Shown here piece by piece: positions 1 to 13,019 of a stretch of 64,000 nt of DNA; the stretch's first letter is position 1; the number at the start of each line of letters is the position of its first letter. Under the pieces are notes generated by a model. That model saw only the letters and a program-made list of their open reading frames with translations. It ran no database searches and had not been told where the DNA came from. Origin of the DNA: Gossypium raimondii (taxonomy: Eukaryota > Streptophyta > Magnoliopsida > Malvales > Malvaceae). The translations under genes and the position numbers were made by a program. The stretch spans positions 23,064,001 through 23,128,000 of the forward strand of contig NC_068569.1 in the NCBI RefSeq assembly GCF_025698545.1, read 5' to 3'.

Positions 1-3000
1 TGTTAAAAATGGCATGCCAACACTGACATCGAAAAATAATGCCACATCTCGCCTGTTTATATTCTTAGAGGGTGCTCGTGAGACTTTGGAATAAACTATA
101 GTTTAAATACCACTTACCAATAAAAAATAATACCACTTAAAACAAAATGTTTAAATGAAAATGCGTAGTGCTAACTATATTCTTGACTTGGGCATGAAAA
201 TTGGAACTTGCACTTCCAAAAAGGAATTAGCTACTCTTTTTAAGTATTTTTTTTGTATTTGTATATTTCTCAACCATTGTTTGGGTTCGAATTTAGTAAG
301 TCTTTTTATATTAGGGTTTAAATTTTTGGTTTAATTTTAAAAAATTTAATATTAGTTTTAAATTTGATAATTATTCTCACACAAGGACCTAAATGTTTTT
401 ACTCAAATTAGTTCTTTAACTTAACAATTTTTCTACATAAGGGCCTAAACTTTTTGGTCCAAGTTAGATCCTAATCATAGTAATTGTTCCCATGTTAGGA
501 CTTGAATTTTTTGTCCAAATTAATTTTTGATATTTATTTTTAAAAAATAGAACAAAAAAAAATCGAATCTCAAGAACAAATACCAAGTACAAAACTAATT
601 TAATAAAAAAAAAGAGAGGTTAAAGCCCAATGTAGAAGCCATCGACGAAATCAAGCTCTAAAGGATGGATTAGCCTTTTTATTTATAGTAAGCCCTTTGT
701 TTTTTCTTTTTTGTACTTTTCATATTCGTTTTATGGTTCATATTTAGTATTTGAGGTTATCTTTTCTAATAATATCATCTTTAATATTTGAATCTCGTTC
801 TCCCACTAGAGTGTCATGTATCTTGTCACTGCACTCAATATTTATTAATATATTAAATCCTTTATTGAAACTTCAAAAATAATGTTGAAATCTTATTATT
901 ATCATTTTCTCCCTTTATTTATATCATATACAAAAAGAATTATTTACAAATTCACAAAATTCTTTAATTTTTCAATAGAATAATGACTATTTTGATTGGT
1001 TTGCAATAATTTTCTTTTATTTTTTATATTTGAATTGGTCCCCGAAATAAATACCGAAATCCACTGGCAGCGAAGCCATTTTGAAAATTGAGGCAATTAG
1101 AAAAGTAAAATGGCAGAGTTTGAAGGCGGACGCGTCGCCAACCCACCCCATAGGGGAAATAATTGCAACCATTTCAACACACGAATTGGAATTGTTGGCT
1201 TCGCATGCTTTTCTGGAAGCGGCCCGCACACCAAGTCACCCTCATTTCAATTCTCCTCTTTTTTGTGTTTGTATTTTTCTTCCTTCGTTTATAGACTTCC
1301 CATATGGTACATACATACATTCACGGGTTCGACAAATTAGCCTCAGATGGGACCTATCTTTGGATAAGGTTTTTTTTTTTTTTCCTTCTTTTTTTAATTT
1401 AGATACTTCATCTCGGTCCAATTCATTATTTTATAAAAATATATATAAACACTAGAATTCATGACTGGGTGAAAATAAATTAATTTATTACATTTTTTAT
1501 TATTTCAAATTATAAAATAATATTAGAAGTAAAATTGGATTATTGAAATGTGAAGGTATCTATCTTGTAGTAGTTAGTTATTTTTTAAAATTAAAAATCT
1601 AAACTCTTTTCATTAAATTTTAAGTAATATTATTGATTGAATTAGTATAGACTTAATTTTTTATACATATAAACTCAGTTAGTCCTTTGAATATTAAAGC
1701 ATAAATTATTATAATATTTTGTTTTTAACAATAAATCGAGAATATTAAATAAAGATTTAATTAAATAGTAAAATATAATTATTAAAATTTATATCGTTAA
1801 TCGAGGATATTACAATATCATAAAAATGTGAATTTGAATACGTTTTATGGATGAATTACGAGTAGACATATGGTAATAAATTAGGTAAAGAATTTAAAAG
1901 GAAAAAAGTCAAATCACACTTTTATATGTAGAACTCTAAATTTAAAAGTTTTAGCTAACCGACTTATTTTAAATTTGATATATATCTACCTTCTCACTCT
2001 TAATATGATAAAAATCTGAATTTTTAAGACCGATTTAATTTATGCATAACTAATAAGGTTTTTGGTATAATTTTGCACCTGATTTATGTGATTTTCGAAC
2101 TTTGAAATTTAGTCTTTTGTTTTTAATTTCATGAATTTAACTTTTTCTTGTTTTTATTACCAATTGGCCTTTAATTTTTGAATCGAATATCAAAATTTCA
2201 TATATTCATATTTAACGTAAATTCATTAATAGTGTCACCTTAATTTTTAAAGGGCTTAAGGGTAAGAAAAGCCCTTAATAAAAAAATAAAAATGCAATTA
2301 AACTCTTAAGAAAAAAGTTCATCCTATTGAGCTTTTAGTGACCCCTCGAAAAATCAACTAGGTCCTTCTGTTAACGAAAATCATTAGTTAACCGATTTAA
2401 CTGTTTATTTTTGTTGACATGACAAACGACGCTGATATGGCATGCCACATCAACAAAAAAATTAATAAAATTGTGCACTAACGTGGCATGCCATGTTATG
2501 AAGAAAAATCTAAAATTAATAAAAAATATATGTACATCTAGAATGAACCTGGATACTCATTTGTCTAGATTCAGTCAAGATGAGTACAAAACTATAATTT
2601 TTTTAAAAAAAATTATAAAAAGATGTTAGCATGCCACTCGACACAGATAATTTTTAAAAAAATTTGTTGACGTGGCATGCCACGCACATCATGTTAGCAT
2701 GCTATGACAGTGTTGTTTGTCATATCTAACAAAGTTAAAGGTCAAATCGATCAATTGACGGTTCATATTAACGGAAAGGCCTAATTAATTTTCGGGGCCT
2801 TTTTTCTTAAATTTTTATGTTTTGAAATTGACAAATAAAAGGAATAAAAGTAAAAAAAATCTGAAATGTATAGTGACCACAAACAAATTTAAACCTAGTG
2901 TTTCACACGCAGGATGTTTGATATTGGTCGAATATTTGATGGTTATTCATATTTTTCTTATGACCTTTGAAGATTAATCCAAATAATTCCTTTAAGGTTT

Positions 3001-3330
3001 ATGGTTCTTAAAATGCGTACACACGGCTTAAACTTGTATCATTAAAAATTGACATTTATGCTATTATTCATTAATTTTCAATATAAAATAATTTAAATAT
3101 AGAAAAACACACTAACCAGGGTTTGGTGTCCCACAAAGTTTCTATTCTTAGAAATAATCTTCAGTCATTGTCTGATAATCTTCACCAAACTTCGCATTAA
3201 AGGACATGAACATGGTTTCTATTCATTTATTTCCACCAAACGGCTCAAGCAGTAAAACAAAACTTCCCTGAAATAATTACCATTGTCCCCGTTTTTAATA
3301 TATAGACTAACTAAACACACGGGGAAAATT
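1..3330. other. AT-rich intergenic DNA
   Basis: No convincing gene is seen. Short open frames at about 1017-1455 overlap on both strands, lie in a slightly GC-richer patch (about 1060-1260) and resemble no family I recognise. The rest is AT-rich with runs typical of decayed transposons. The first 60 bases and the 2.4-2.7 kb stretch share the core GGCATGCC, which fits fragments of one foldback family. Confidence 0.6.
2330..2815. repeat. Foldback (MITE-like) element
   Basis: The left arm (about 2342-2460) and right arm (about 2640-2805) are imperfect reverse complements. Both contain a block around 'cc(c/t)cgaaaa', a block around 'gttaacg', a 'gacaaac' block and the palindrome GGCATGCC. There is no coding capacity between the arms, as in non-autonomous DNA elements. 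The exact termini and any target-site duplication could not be set by eye. Confidence 0.6.
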
Positions 3331-3344
3331 ACAAAAAAGGGTGT

Positions 3345-3395
3345 TTGACCGGCGCCATGGAAGCTTGCTTCCTGTAAGTTTCTCCCTGTTTGACT
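3345..3395 (+). promoter_or_regulatory. Pair of W-box motifs upstream of the RBOHD TATA box
   Basis: TTGACC at 3345-3350 and TTGACT at 3390-3395 match the WRKY-binding W-box core TTGAC(C/T). Both lie within 60 bp upstream of the TATA-like tract. W-boxes are common in pathogen-responsive promoters, which suits an immune NADPH oxidase. The motif is short, so function is inferred. Confidence 0.4.
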
Positions 3396-3402
3396 GTTGG
3401 CT

Positions 3403-3416
3403 GTATATATATATAA
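3403..3416 (+). promoter_or_regulatory. TATA box of the RBOHD-like gene
   Basis: An alternating TA run ending in TATAAA lies about 230 bp before the start codon at 3647. This is a plausible core promoter that would give a 5' leader of roughly 200 nt. Confidence 0.5.
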
Positions 3417-3646
3417 AGAAGCTCATTTCTTTGAAATGACAAAACGAAAACATTTGTAAAGAGATGAAATACTTGTCTGAAAATCTTTAGACAGATCTTC
3501 TTTTTCTTCATCTCTTTCTTGCATGCGACTATTTGTTTCGAGTTTTTTAGTAGTTAATTCACAGTAGAAGAACCTGTTTTCGATCCTTGTTTTTATAAAG
3601 CCAAAGTTGTTCAGATTTGTAACGTAGAGGAAGAGGAGGGGGAAAA

Positions 3647-6600
3647 ATGAGGAACGATGATGGGAGAGGAGCTTATTCGGAGAACAATTCCGACACAGAA
3701 AGCATAGCAAGCGACAGGGCGACGTTTAGTGGACCATTGGTCTTAGGTGGCGGCGGCGGCGGTGTTTCTAACAAAAAATCTTCGAAAAAGAGTACAAGAT
3801 TCAACCTTCCACCGGAAATCACCATGGCCAAGACTAACTCAACACGCAGCGCTGCTAGTTTGGCCGGCGCTGACAATGATGACAGTTACGTTGAAATCAC
3901 CCTCGACATCCGAGACGATTCCGTGGCGGTTCACAGCGTTCAAGGCGCCGGTGGTGGAAACGAAGACCCAGAGTTGGCGTTGCTAGCTAAGAAAACTTTG
4001 GAGAACAAGTCGGCTTCGTTTCGTTCATATTTGTTGAGGAACACGTCGAATCGAATTAAACAGGTTTCTCAGGAGCTGAAACAAGTTCTTTCGAGAAGAC
4101 CATCTAACACCGGCCGGAGGTTCGACAGGACTAAATCGGCGGCAGCTCATGCCTTGAAAGGGCTCAAGTTTATCACCACCAAAACTGGGGGCTCCGGCAA
4201 CGGTTGGTCTTCCGTCGAGAAGCGATTCAATGACTTGACCGCCTCTACGAATGGCGTTCTTCACCAATCCCAATTCGCCGAATGCATCGGTGCGTACTTC
4301 ACGATCGAAACAAGCAAAAAAAGAAGTAACTTTATGCAGAAGATCAAAAGTTTTACGAATTTTCTTCTTTATTTTTAAAATACAGGAATGAACCAGTCTA
4401 AAGAATTCGCCACTGAGCTGTTTCAAGCGCTAGCTCGGAGACATAATGTAACCGGAGACTCAATCAACAAAATACAGCTCAAACAGTTCTGGGATCAGAT
4501 TTCCGACGAAAGCTTTGACTCTAGACTCCAAACTTTCTTTGACATGTAAAATTTTCTCCCTCAAAATCTGATGAACTGAAAGCAAAATCCCATTTTTTTT
4601 TACTAAGTTAAAGCTGTAATTATGCAGGGTTGACAAAGACGCTGATGGAAGAATAACAGAAGAAGAAGTCAGAGAGGTAGGAATCAACATTCAACTAACT
4701 TGAAATGAAAATATTTTCTTAACATTTACGTAACTTTTAATATATGTATATATTTTTCTAACGAATGAATTATTTTATATTGTAGATCATCAGTCTCAGC
4801 GCTTCTGCCAACAAACTTTCAACCATTCAGAAACAGGCCGAAGAATATGCTGCTTTGATCATGGAAGAACTTGATCCAGATAATGCCGGATACATCATGG
4901 TAAATCGACACTCCCCAAAGACATATCTTTGTTTTGTTCCATGCCGTCTTTGTTTCCCAAGCTTACTGTTTTTCTTTTTGGTTTGAACAGATTTATAACC
5001 TGGAAACTCTATTATTACAAGCTCCAAATCAATCTGTCAGGGTCGGGGATAGTCGGATACTGAGTCAAATGTTAAGCCAGAAACTCAAGCCAACTCAAGA
5101 GAACAACCCAATTAAAAGGTTGTACCAGAAGACTAAGTACTTCATATTGGATAACTGGCAAAGGATCTGGGTTATGATGTTGTGGCTCGGCATTGTTGGG
5201 GGCCTATTCGCGTATAAGTTCGTGCAGTACCGGAACAAGGCCGCTTTCGATGTGATGGGATACTGTGTTTGCATTGCTAAAGGAGGTGCAGAGACTCTTA
5301 AGTTCAACATGGCTTTGATTTTACTACCAGTGTGTCGAAACACCATTACTTGGCTTCGAAACAAGACTAAAATGGGCGTTGTTGTTCCTTTTGATGACAA
5401 TTTGAACTTCCACAAGGTAAGTCGTAGTGTCCTTCTATTGACAATCAAACTTGTACTTAATTCTCAACATCATGTAATGTAATGTAACATAATTGCAGGT
5501 TATTGCGGTTGGGATTACGGTTGGGGTGATCCTACACGGAGGTGCGCATTTAACCTGTGATTTCCCGAGGCTTCTTCATGCCACAGAAGAAGAATATGAA
5601 CCAATGGAAACTTACTTTGGGGAGGACCAACCTTCAAACTACTGGTGGTTTGTGAAGGGAGTGGAAGGTGTAACAGGCATTATAATGGTGGTGCTAATGG
5701 CTATTGCCTTCACACTAGCCACTCCTTGGTTCAGGCGCAACAAACTGAACCTCCCCAAGTTCCTTAAGAAGCTCACCGGATTTAACGCGTTCTGGTATTC
5801 GCATCACCTTTTCATTATCGTCTACGCTCTCCTCATCGTTCATGGTTATTATCTCTATTTGACCAAGACATGGTACCAGAAAACAGTAAGCTTTTAATCC
5901 CTTCAATCTCTTCCTTCATTGCATATTATATCATTAGTACGATTTGGTTAACTCAATTTCCATACCTTAAATTGCAGACATGGATGTACGTAGCAGTGCC
6001 TGTTATTCTTTACGCCTGCGAAAGGTTGACTCGAGCATTTAGATCAAGTATCAAGGCAGTTAAAATTCTCAAGGTTGCTGTATATCCTGGAAATGTATTG
6101 TCACTGCATATGTCGAAGCCCCAAGGATTCAAGTACAAAAGTGGGCAATACATGTTTGTCAACTGCTCTGCAGTCTCCCAATTTGAATGGTACGTACATT
6201 CTGATCTTATGTCACTCTGACTCGGTTGTGAAGGTCGGATACGGGATCCGAGCATTGCTTCAATTCTGCATCACTTCGTAATATTTAACCCATCCAATCA
6301 TCGGCTATTGCAGGCATCCATTCTCCATAACTTCAGCACCTGGAGACGACTACGTTAGTGTTCACATTCGAACTTTGGGTGATTGGACAAGGCAGCTCAA
6401 AACTGTTTTCTCTGAGGTTGTTAATGTTACTTGTCTCCAATGTTGAAACTCGAAACTGATAAATCAAGTGACTTACCTGATTTTGCTTGTGTTGGACACT
6501 AAACAGGTTTGTCAGCCTCCAGCTGCTGGAAAGAGTGGACTGCTCAGGGCAGAAGGAGACAACACTAGGTAAAATTTCCTCGTCTCGATTACATGCAACT

Positions 6601-7461
6601 TAAATGAATGATTAATGGATTTGCTTGTAAACATAGCAATCAAAGTTTGATAATGTTGTGTATGAATTGATGTACAGCTTCCCGAAGATTTTGATCGACG
6701 GTCCATACGGAGCTCCGGCACAGGACTACAAGAAATACGACGTTGTTCTCCTGGTGGGGCTCGGTATCGGCGCCACTCCAATGATAAGCATTGTCAAGGA
6801 CATCATCAACAACATGAGAATGGAAGATGATTCATTTCCAGGATCTGGTTTAGAGAATGGAAATTACAACAACAACAACAACAAGAGCAAAGGGTTCAAA
6901 ACAAGGAAAGCCTACTTTTACTGGGTGACAAGGGAGCAAGGCTCGTTCGAGTGGTTCAAAGGGATAATGAACGAAGTAGCCGAAATGGACGAGAAAAGGG
7001 TGATCGAGCTCCACAACTACTGCACCAGCGTTTACGAGGAAGGCGACGCTCGATCGGCTCTCATAACCATGCTTCAGTCACTTCACCATGCCAAGAACGG
7101 CGTCGACGTCGTCTCCGGAACTCGAGTGAAATCTCACTTCGCCAAGCCTAACTGGCGTCAAGTTTACAAAAGATCGCTCTACATCATCCTGACGCCAGAA
7201 TTGGTCAGTCTACTTTTTTCCTTACCTTTTCACCAACCCGTTTCTTTTTTCCTTCTAATCTTCCGGCACCAATAGTTGATTAAATAAAGTTTATCTTTTT
7301 TGAGTGTTGTATTATTTATTGATATGGTTTTGAATTCAATGAATACTGCAGGAGTTTTCTACTGTGGGGCACCAGCACTAACCAAGGAGTTGAGACAACT
7401 GGCTTCTGATTTTTCCCACAAGACTTCAACCAAGTTCGAATTCCACAAAGAAAATTTTTAA
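3647..7461 (+). CDS. RBOHD: RBOHD-type respiratory burst NADPH oxidase (11 exons, 1-nt frameshift in exon 10)
   Basis: Plasma-membrane NADPH oxidase making apoplastic superoxide in immunity and stress signalling. Exons read: 3647-4289, 4386-4545, 4628-4676, 4786-4899, 4991-5416, 5499-5885, 5978-6189, 6314-6416, 6507-6568, 6678-7203, 7352-7461. The N-terminus carries the RBOHD-like [16 protein letters not shown] and [19 protein letters not shown]-hand loops are near residues 269-280 ([12 protein letters not shown]) and 312-322 (DPDNAGYIM). The six-helix ferric-reductase core (about 350-620) has its haem histidines, followed by [23 protein letters not shown] and GLGIGATP. The regulatory [11 protein letters not shown] segment is present. 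Exons total 2,792 nt, one short of 931 codons. A base is missing at about 7173, after residue 884. Read as written, translation ends at 7379-7381 (about 903 aa) and loses the C-terminal CGAP motif and the terminal FHKENF. The family assignment is firm; the orthology is inferred. Confidence 0.94.
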
Positions 7462-8204
7462 TGAAATCTCTTATACACTTTTCTAAATTCATTCTAATTT
7501 TTTAGTTCCAAGTGAATATAGCTTTCTTTTTTTTCTTAATTTTCCAATTTTTTTTATCACTATGAGAATTGTACTAAAATTTTCTATATATTAAAATTTA
7601 TGCCTCTAGTTCAATTTTCTTCAACATTTAGCCCTTAGCATTTATTTATATTTCCATTTAGTTTTAATCTTTTTGGATCATTTTGGTCTTCAACATTCAA
7701 ATTTTAGTCAAATTACTTTTTCTTGATAAAAAGTTGAGCAAACTACTAAAATTTTAATGGTATTAATATAATGACTTGCATGATCTTCGTTGCTGACATG
7801 AATAATTTTTCTAAAATTTTTGGAACAAATTGGTATCAAAATAACATAAAAAACTAATTTTAGAGACAAGATTTATCACTAAATCGAAAATTTGAAATAA
7901 ATTTAAACCTATCCAGAAATTATTATTCATCATATTCTTAACCTAATTTGTTCAAACTAAATCTTAGGTAAGATGTGTGCGTGTGAAATACAGTTTTTCT
8001 CAATGAACTTAAAGCTTTTGACTTTATTGTGTTTGCCAAAATGACTTTTTGTAAGAAACTAAGAATTCATCCATGACATTTTTTCAATGTTCGCCACCTA
8101 ATATGATGGAACAATCCATATTTGTTTCCAGCTCAGAATTATACTTGCATTGTGCAATTATTTATGACTTATAAATTATGATTATTTTATGAATTTTTGA
8201 TTGA

Positions 8205-8370
8205 TGAGAAATGATTGTATGAAATTATAATTCTACGTCATCTCTATCTATTTTTAATAGTAGTTGAATTTTTTCAGGAGGAAAAAACTAAAAATCGGGA
8301 GAAAAAATCTGATTTGTCATTCTCCTATTGAACAGGTATAGGAATGACGCAGAATCACAATTTCATACCA
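8205..8370. repeat. Small foldback element, same family as 10.0-10.5 kb
   Basis: The left side ('gattgtatgaaattat' then a 'cgtcat' block) is the reverse complement of the right side ('ggaatgacg' then 'cacaatttcatac'). The centre contains 'ttttttcaggagg' and 'aaaatctgatttgtcattct', which are shared almost exactly with the copies at 10.1-10.5 kb. Confidence 0.65.
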
Positions 8371-8786
8371 TCCCTTATCTTTGATTGATATAGGTTCTAA
8401 GTTTAATTTTTTTTATATTTTCTATTCTTTTTCTTTTTTGATAAAAATGTTTATTTTATTATAATTAAATATATTTTAAACATTTATTTTTATTCCATTG
8501 AAAAAAAATTGAGTGTTCAATTAAACAAAAGTAGATGGTCGAGAGTTTAATTAATTATAATAATAATTGGGTTCAAGGGTTTTAAGTAAATTCTTTGAAG
8601 TATAAAGTGTATAATCAATTTCAACTAAAATACAAATTTGAGAAAATATAAATTTAATGGGAAGTTGGGACTGCAAGTGGCATAATTCCCCACTTTCTGT
8701 GGTGCACCAAAGTCAAAAGAAATAGTGCCCACACACAAACCCATTATAATTTTGGAAACACTATGATTGAAAGGATAGTATAAATG

Positions 8787-9163
8787 GATAAAATATAAAA
8801 ATAGTCAATTTTTTTTATTATCTCAGATTACATTTTAGTTATTTACATTTGAAATGTTATGTTTTAATCATTTAAATTATTTTTTGTTACAAAGTGATTA
8901 CTCTACCGTTAAATTTCATTACCTTCTTAACGGTAGTCCTACGTGGCAGTCCAAATAGGTTTTAAATGCAAACTTAGATGTCCAGCTGTTGGGATGAAAA
9001 TATGTATTTAATTAAATAAATTTAATTTAGACTGCCACGTAAGACAGCCGTTAGGGAGGTAACGGAGCTTAACGGTAGAGTGATCACTTCGTAATATTTC
9101 AAACATAAGTGACTAAAATGTAATCTGATGTAAACAAAAGTGACTATTTTTATAATTTACCCT
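8787..9163. repeat. MITE-like element with ~150-bp terminal inverted repeats
   Basis: The left end reads 'ataaaaatagtca...attacattttagt...ctctaccgttaa...acgtggcagtc'. The right end repeats the same blocks in reverse complement and order. Only about 70 bp separates the arms. The size (about 375 bp), long inverted arms and lack of coding capacity fit a non-autonomous DNA transposon. No clear target-site duplication was found by eye. Confidence 0.75.
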
Positions 9164-10014
9164 ATATATTTTCACAAACAAAAATATTTTACATTAACGT
9201 GCATTCTTTCAAAAGTTAAATCCAATTGACATTTTTATAAAATAAAATCTAATATCCTCAATTTAATGTTTTGGGTATTTGAGAATGCCCCAAAAACCAC
9301 CAAAAATGAAAAAAAAAAAACGCAAAGTGTGTGCCATTATGAAAAACAAGTAAGAAGAGGAGTTGTGTTTGGAGACGTTGATGGTGGGTTACATTTCCAC
9401 TAATTTGTGTAGTACACATTTAGAATATCAAATCTTGTCCCCTACCAGTTTCTAGAATCATAACATTGTAAGAAAATTCAACATACATATTGTGTTGAAC
9501 ATGGAAAAGCAAACCCCAAGTCCAAGTAAATTGTAGCTGTGAGTTACGTTGTTTAACCAAGTTGAATTATTATATATTAATTCACAAGTCAAACGCGTTT
9601 CATACGGCCGTCAATGTAGAACAAGTCACTCTAATATTTTGACCATCTAATTATGTTATATCTATAATTCTTATTGCACTTCTGGAGTGCCGTGATGCTT
9701 TTGCATGTTCCATGCATGCAAATGGGTAGGTGATAATGACCCACACACCCACATATATATGGCCTTTCAATTCTCCCACACTTGATTTTGCTTTACCAGG
9801 TCACAGTTGTCCAGCTGTAAACCCATCGTTTTACACGCTACACTCAAATTATTCCTCTGAATTATCTTGCTTTAAACATAATAACATATCATTTGACTTT
9901 TTAAATTTAAACACGAGACTTTTTACACTTCCATTTTCTTCTCGTTGTTGCCATCCAGCGTCTTTTGATAAATTTCTACCTTTGTAAAGTTACCCAGATA
10001 AGGAGGTGTTTAGT

Positions 10015-10510
10015 AGACAATGAATGGTATGAAATTATAATTTTATATTACTTTTTATTCTTTTCTAATAAGAGAATGATAAATTAAATTTTTTTTCTGA
10101 AAAAATTTAAATCAAACTGAAAATGCTAAAAATCAGGGAAAAATGATTGTATAAAACTGTGATTCCACGTCATCCCTATCCCTTTTCAATACGATAATGA
10201 CAAATCATATTTTTTCTCTTGATTTTTAAGATTTTTAGTTGGATTTGAATTTTTTCAGGGGAAAAAAGCTAAAAATTAGGAAGAAAAATCTGATTTGTCA
10301 TTCTCCTATTAGAAAGGGATATGGATGACGTGGAATCACAATTTAGTACAATCTCTCCTCAAAATTAGGAAGAAAAATCTGATTTATCTTTCTCCTATTG
10401 GAAAGGGATATGGATGACGTGGAATCACAATTTCGTACAATCTCTCCTCAAAATCAGGAAGAAAAATCTGATTTATCTTTCTCCTATTGAAAAGAGATAG
10501 GGGTGAACTA
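10015..10510. repeat. Foldback element with amplified right arm
   Basis: The arm at about 10145-10235 is the reverse complement of the arm at about 10235-10350. The shared blocks include 'gtggaatcac' and 'atttgtcatt'. The right arm then continues as an 89-bp tandem repeat. This is the same family as the smaller copy at 8.2 kb. Confidence 0.7.
10272..10505 (+). repeat. 89-bp tandem repeat, about 2.6 copies
   Basis: Units begin at 10272, 10361 and 10450 with 'aaaat(t/c)aggaagaaaaatc'. They run through 'ttctcctatt', 'ggatatggatgacgtgg' (or a close variant) and 'acaatctctcctc'. The third unit is partial. The units are nearly identical, so the amplification looks recent. Confidence 0.85.
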
Positions 10511-10929
10511 CCGAAAACACAAAAGGATAAAAATATTTATATGTTGCTGCTTAATTTGACTTCGCAACAGTTTTCCCATAACTTTTCTCTTAATTATTGT
10601 CGTTTGCACCACTTAGTTCGAATTTTATTAAGAGTGAATCCATTTGTTTTTATTTAAGTCTGAGTAATTTTTTTTAATTATAATTGTAATAGTAACTATA
10701 AGTGTGACGTAAAAAATATGTACTATACCTGCCAATGAGGCCTCTTTAAATTTATATCTAGCTAAATCCTACTATATACGGGCCTTGTCCAAAGTGCCTA
10801 GTTTAGGATAAGTTATGTTGGAGTTGTACTTTATGATGTTTAATATAAATTTTATAATTATCACTCAATATTATTGTACTTGTACCCTAATATATGTTAC
10901 ATCTATTTCATGTTACCTTAGATGTATAA

Positions 10930-11365
10930 TGACTTTTTTGTCGAATCTTTATAAAAGATCATTTTAATCCTTTATTTAATTTTTCATTTTTTACTCCTTA
11001 AACTTATAATTTTTTTAAATCATCTTAATTTGAATGAAAAATTTAACATTTGTTAACTTTGTTAATGATACATGTAGATTGCCATGTGGTTGACATGTCA
11101 ACATTTAATTAAAATTTAAAATTTAAAAATATTTAAAACGCTTTTATATTTTTAATAATTTTAATGATTTTAATATTATTTTGAATTTTAAATTTAAAAA
11201 TTAATTAAAAGTTTATGTATCATCCACGAGGCAATCTACTGTATGTTATATCAACAAAATAAAAAAAAACGTGAATTATTCCATTTGTTTTAAGATAATT
11301 TAATAAAAAATATAAATTTAAAAACTTAAAAAAAAAGCAAAAAATTAAGTGTAAGAAAAAAAATG
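10930..11365. repeat. AT-rich foldback (MITE-like) element
   Basis: The left arm has 'tttaatcctt', 'ttttttactcctta', 'gtagattgcc' and 'atgtggttgacatg'. The right arm carries partial reverse complements, including 'ggcaatctac'. The arms are diverged and the boundaries approximate. Confidence 0.45.
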
Positions 11366-12059
11366 GATTAAGCCTACCTTAAACTCTTGTCCAAAATTTA
11401 ATCGTGAGCATTAAGAAATCGCGTTCAAAGTCCCGGTGCTTCCAAATATTCAATCCGACAAAAACCAAAATATTCAAAAAGCGTATACATGGTTTCAAAA
11501 ATGGAAAGAAGTTTGTTTATTATCTGCTATAGAAATTGGATTTGATAAAGTCAACATTGACCTGATCAAGCCACGTCATGGCTGAATTTTCCCAACTGAT
11601 TTCATGTCAACTCGGTTACATTTGGGTCAAACTTTCAAAGTTTTTTGCAGACTTCAACCAATACCGAAAGTTCAATGAACCTTATTTGTCAACTCAAGTA
11701 TGAAAATTTTGACTAAACACAAGGCTTCAAATTTAAAAGATAAAAAATTACGCTTTTATTTCATTTTTAAATTTATACTTTTTTCTTAAACTAGCTCAAA
11801 ACATAATTTTTCCTCTTTTTTAATATTTAAATTTATATTTTTTCAAATTAATTTAAAATAGACGAAAAATTAACAGCTATTAATTTTATTGATACAATCA
11901 CGTATAATTAAAATTTTTAAAAGTTCAAAAATTATTAATTTTAACAAAAGTAAAAAAGCTATTACATTTAAAAAATTAAAATTATATAAAATTATTTTGA
12001 TTATTTTCATTAATAAAAATAAAGTATAAAAAATAATACTTTTTAAAAATAGGTTAAAA

Positions 12060-13019
12060 TTGATATTTTTTATATATTTTTTTTTATCTTTTTCTCATCT
12101 CTTCTCCAAATCCTAGTCACCGCCCCTCCAAATTGCCGCTGACGCCATTTGACCTCCACCGATTGGAAGCCCCTAAAGTGACGCTCCTTGTCTCTCCACT
12201 CACGTTTCTCGGCTTAGATTTCCTCAAAACCCAATTCAAAACCTTCGGAAAATCCAAGAAAAATAGAATAAAAGGAAACTCGATCTGTCGTCATTTCCCA
12301 CCAGATAGGTCTCATTTTCCAGTATGATGATCTTCACCATCCAAGGAAGCTTTTCACTGTTGGGATCATCAAATGGACATCTCAAACCCCTTTAATCGGT
12401 CAAATCCAAACGGGTTGTATTCTCTCCTTAACTTTTCTTGTTCTTATTTAGTGTATAACTCTTCATTTTGTTCTTGATGTTTCTGCCATAACCCTCTGCT
12501 TCTTATTTGTCATTCTTCATTCATTTGCCCTTATCTTCTGCTTTAACTTGATCTCCATTACCTCGATGGGTCTGACCTCTTGATTGATATTGTTAGGGCT
12601 TGCTTTCATGCTATGAAACTATGCCATTGTGCAAGGTCAGGAGGTTGGTAATGGTGGCAAATCGGTATACCAAAAGCATGGGGAAGTTCAAGATAAGATT
12701 TGAAGAACTGGTCATGGCTTTTTCAAGTTCATTTTCATATATTCTTGTATTTGTTGTTGAAAATTCTCATATTTGTTGTTCTTCACTAGTTTGTATTGGT
12801 TGTTTATTAAAAAAAAAAATCAGATTGGTTATTATTTATTTGTTGATTCATTTATAAAATTATATTAAATATCATAAAATATATTCCTATTTAGTATATT
12901 TTAAATTCTAATATAATATATTTAAAATTAAATAAATTATATTAGTATCATCTAGAAAGTGTAGGTTTTAGACACCAATAAACAGTGTCATGTCATTAAA
13001 TTTTAAAGATAACAAAGTA
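12060..13019. other. Unassigned transcribed-looking region
   Basis: About 12100-12330 is GC-richer than its surroundings and has open frames on the + strand (12133-12327, 12600-12857). None resembles a family I recognise. It could be a non-coding transcript, a decayed gene fragment or transposon sequence. Confidence 0.3.

Larger units (their letters stand above)
7462..12060. other. AT-rich intergenic DNA with several foldback repeats
   Basis: No gene is recognised. The open frame at 9730-9987 is unlike any family I know. The interval holds the foldback and tandem repeats listed separately at about 8.2, 8.8-9.2, 10.0-10.5 and 10.9-11.4 kb. A further weakly palindromic AT-rich stretch lies at 11.7-12.06 kb. 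Confidence 0.6.

Noticed and set aside
1017-1455. Overlapping open frames on both strands in a GC-richer patch
   Set aside because: No recognisable motif, no splice context and mutual overlap; treated as chance frames.
9730-9987. 85-codon open frame
   Set aside because: Composition is like the flanking intergenic DNA and no family pattern is visible.
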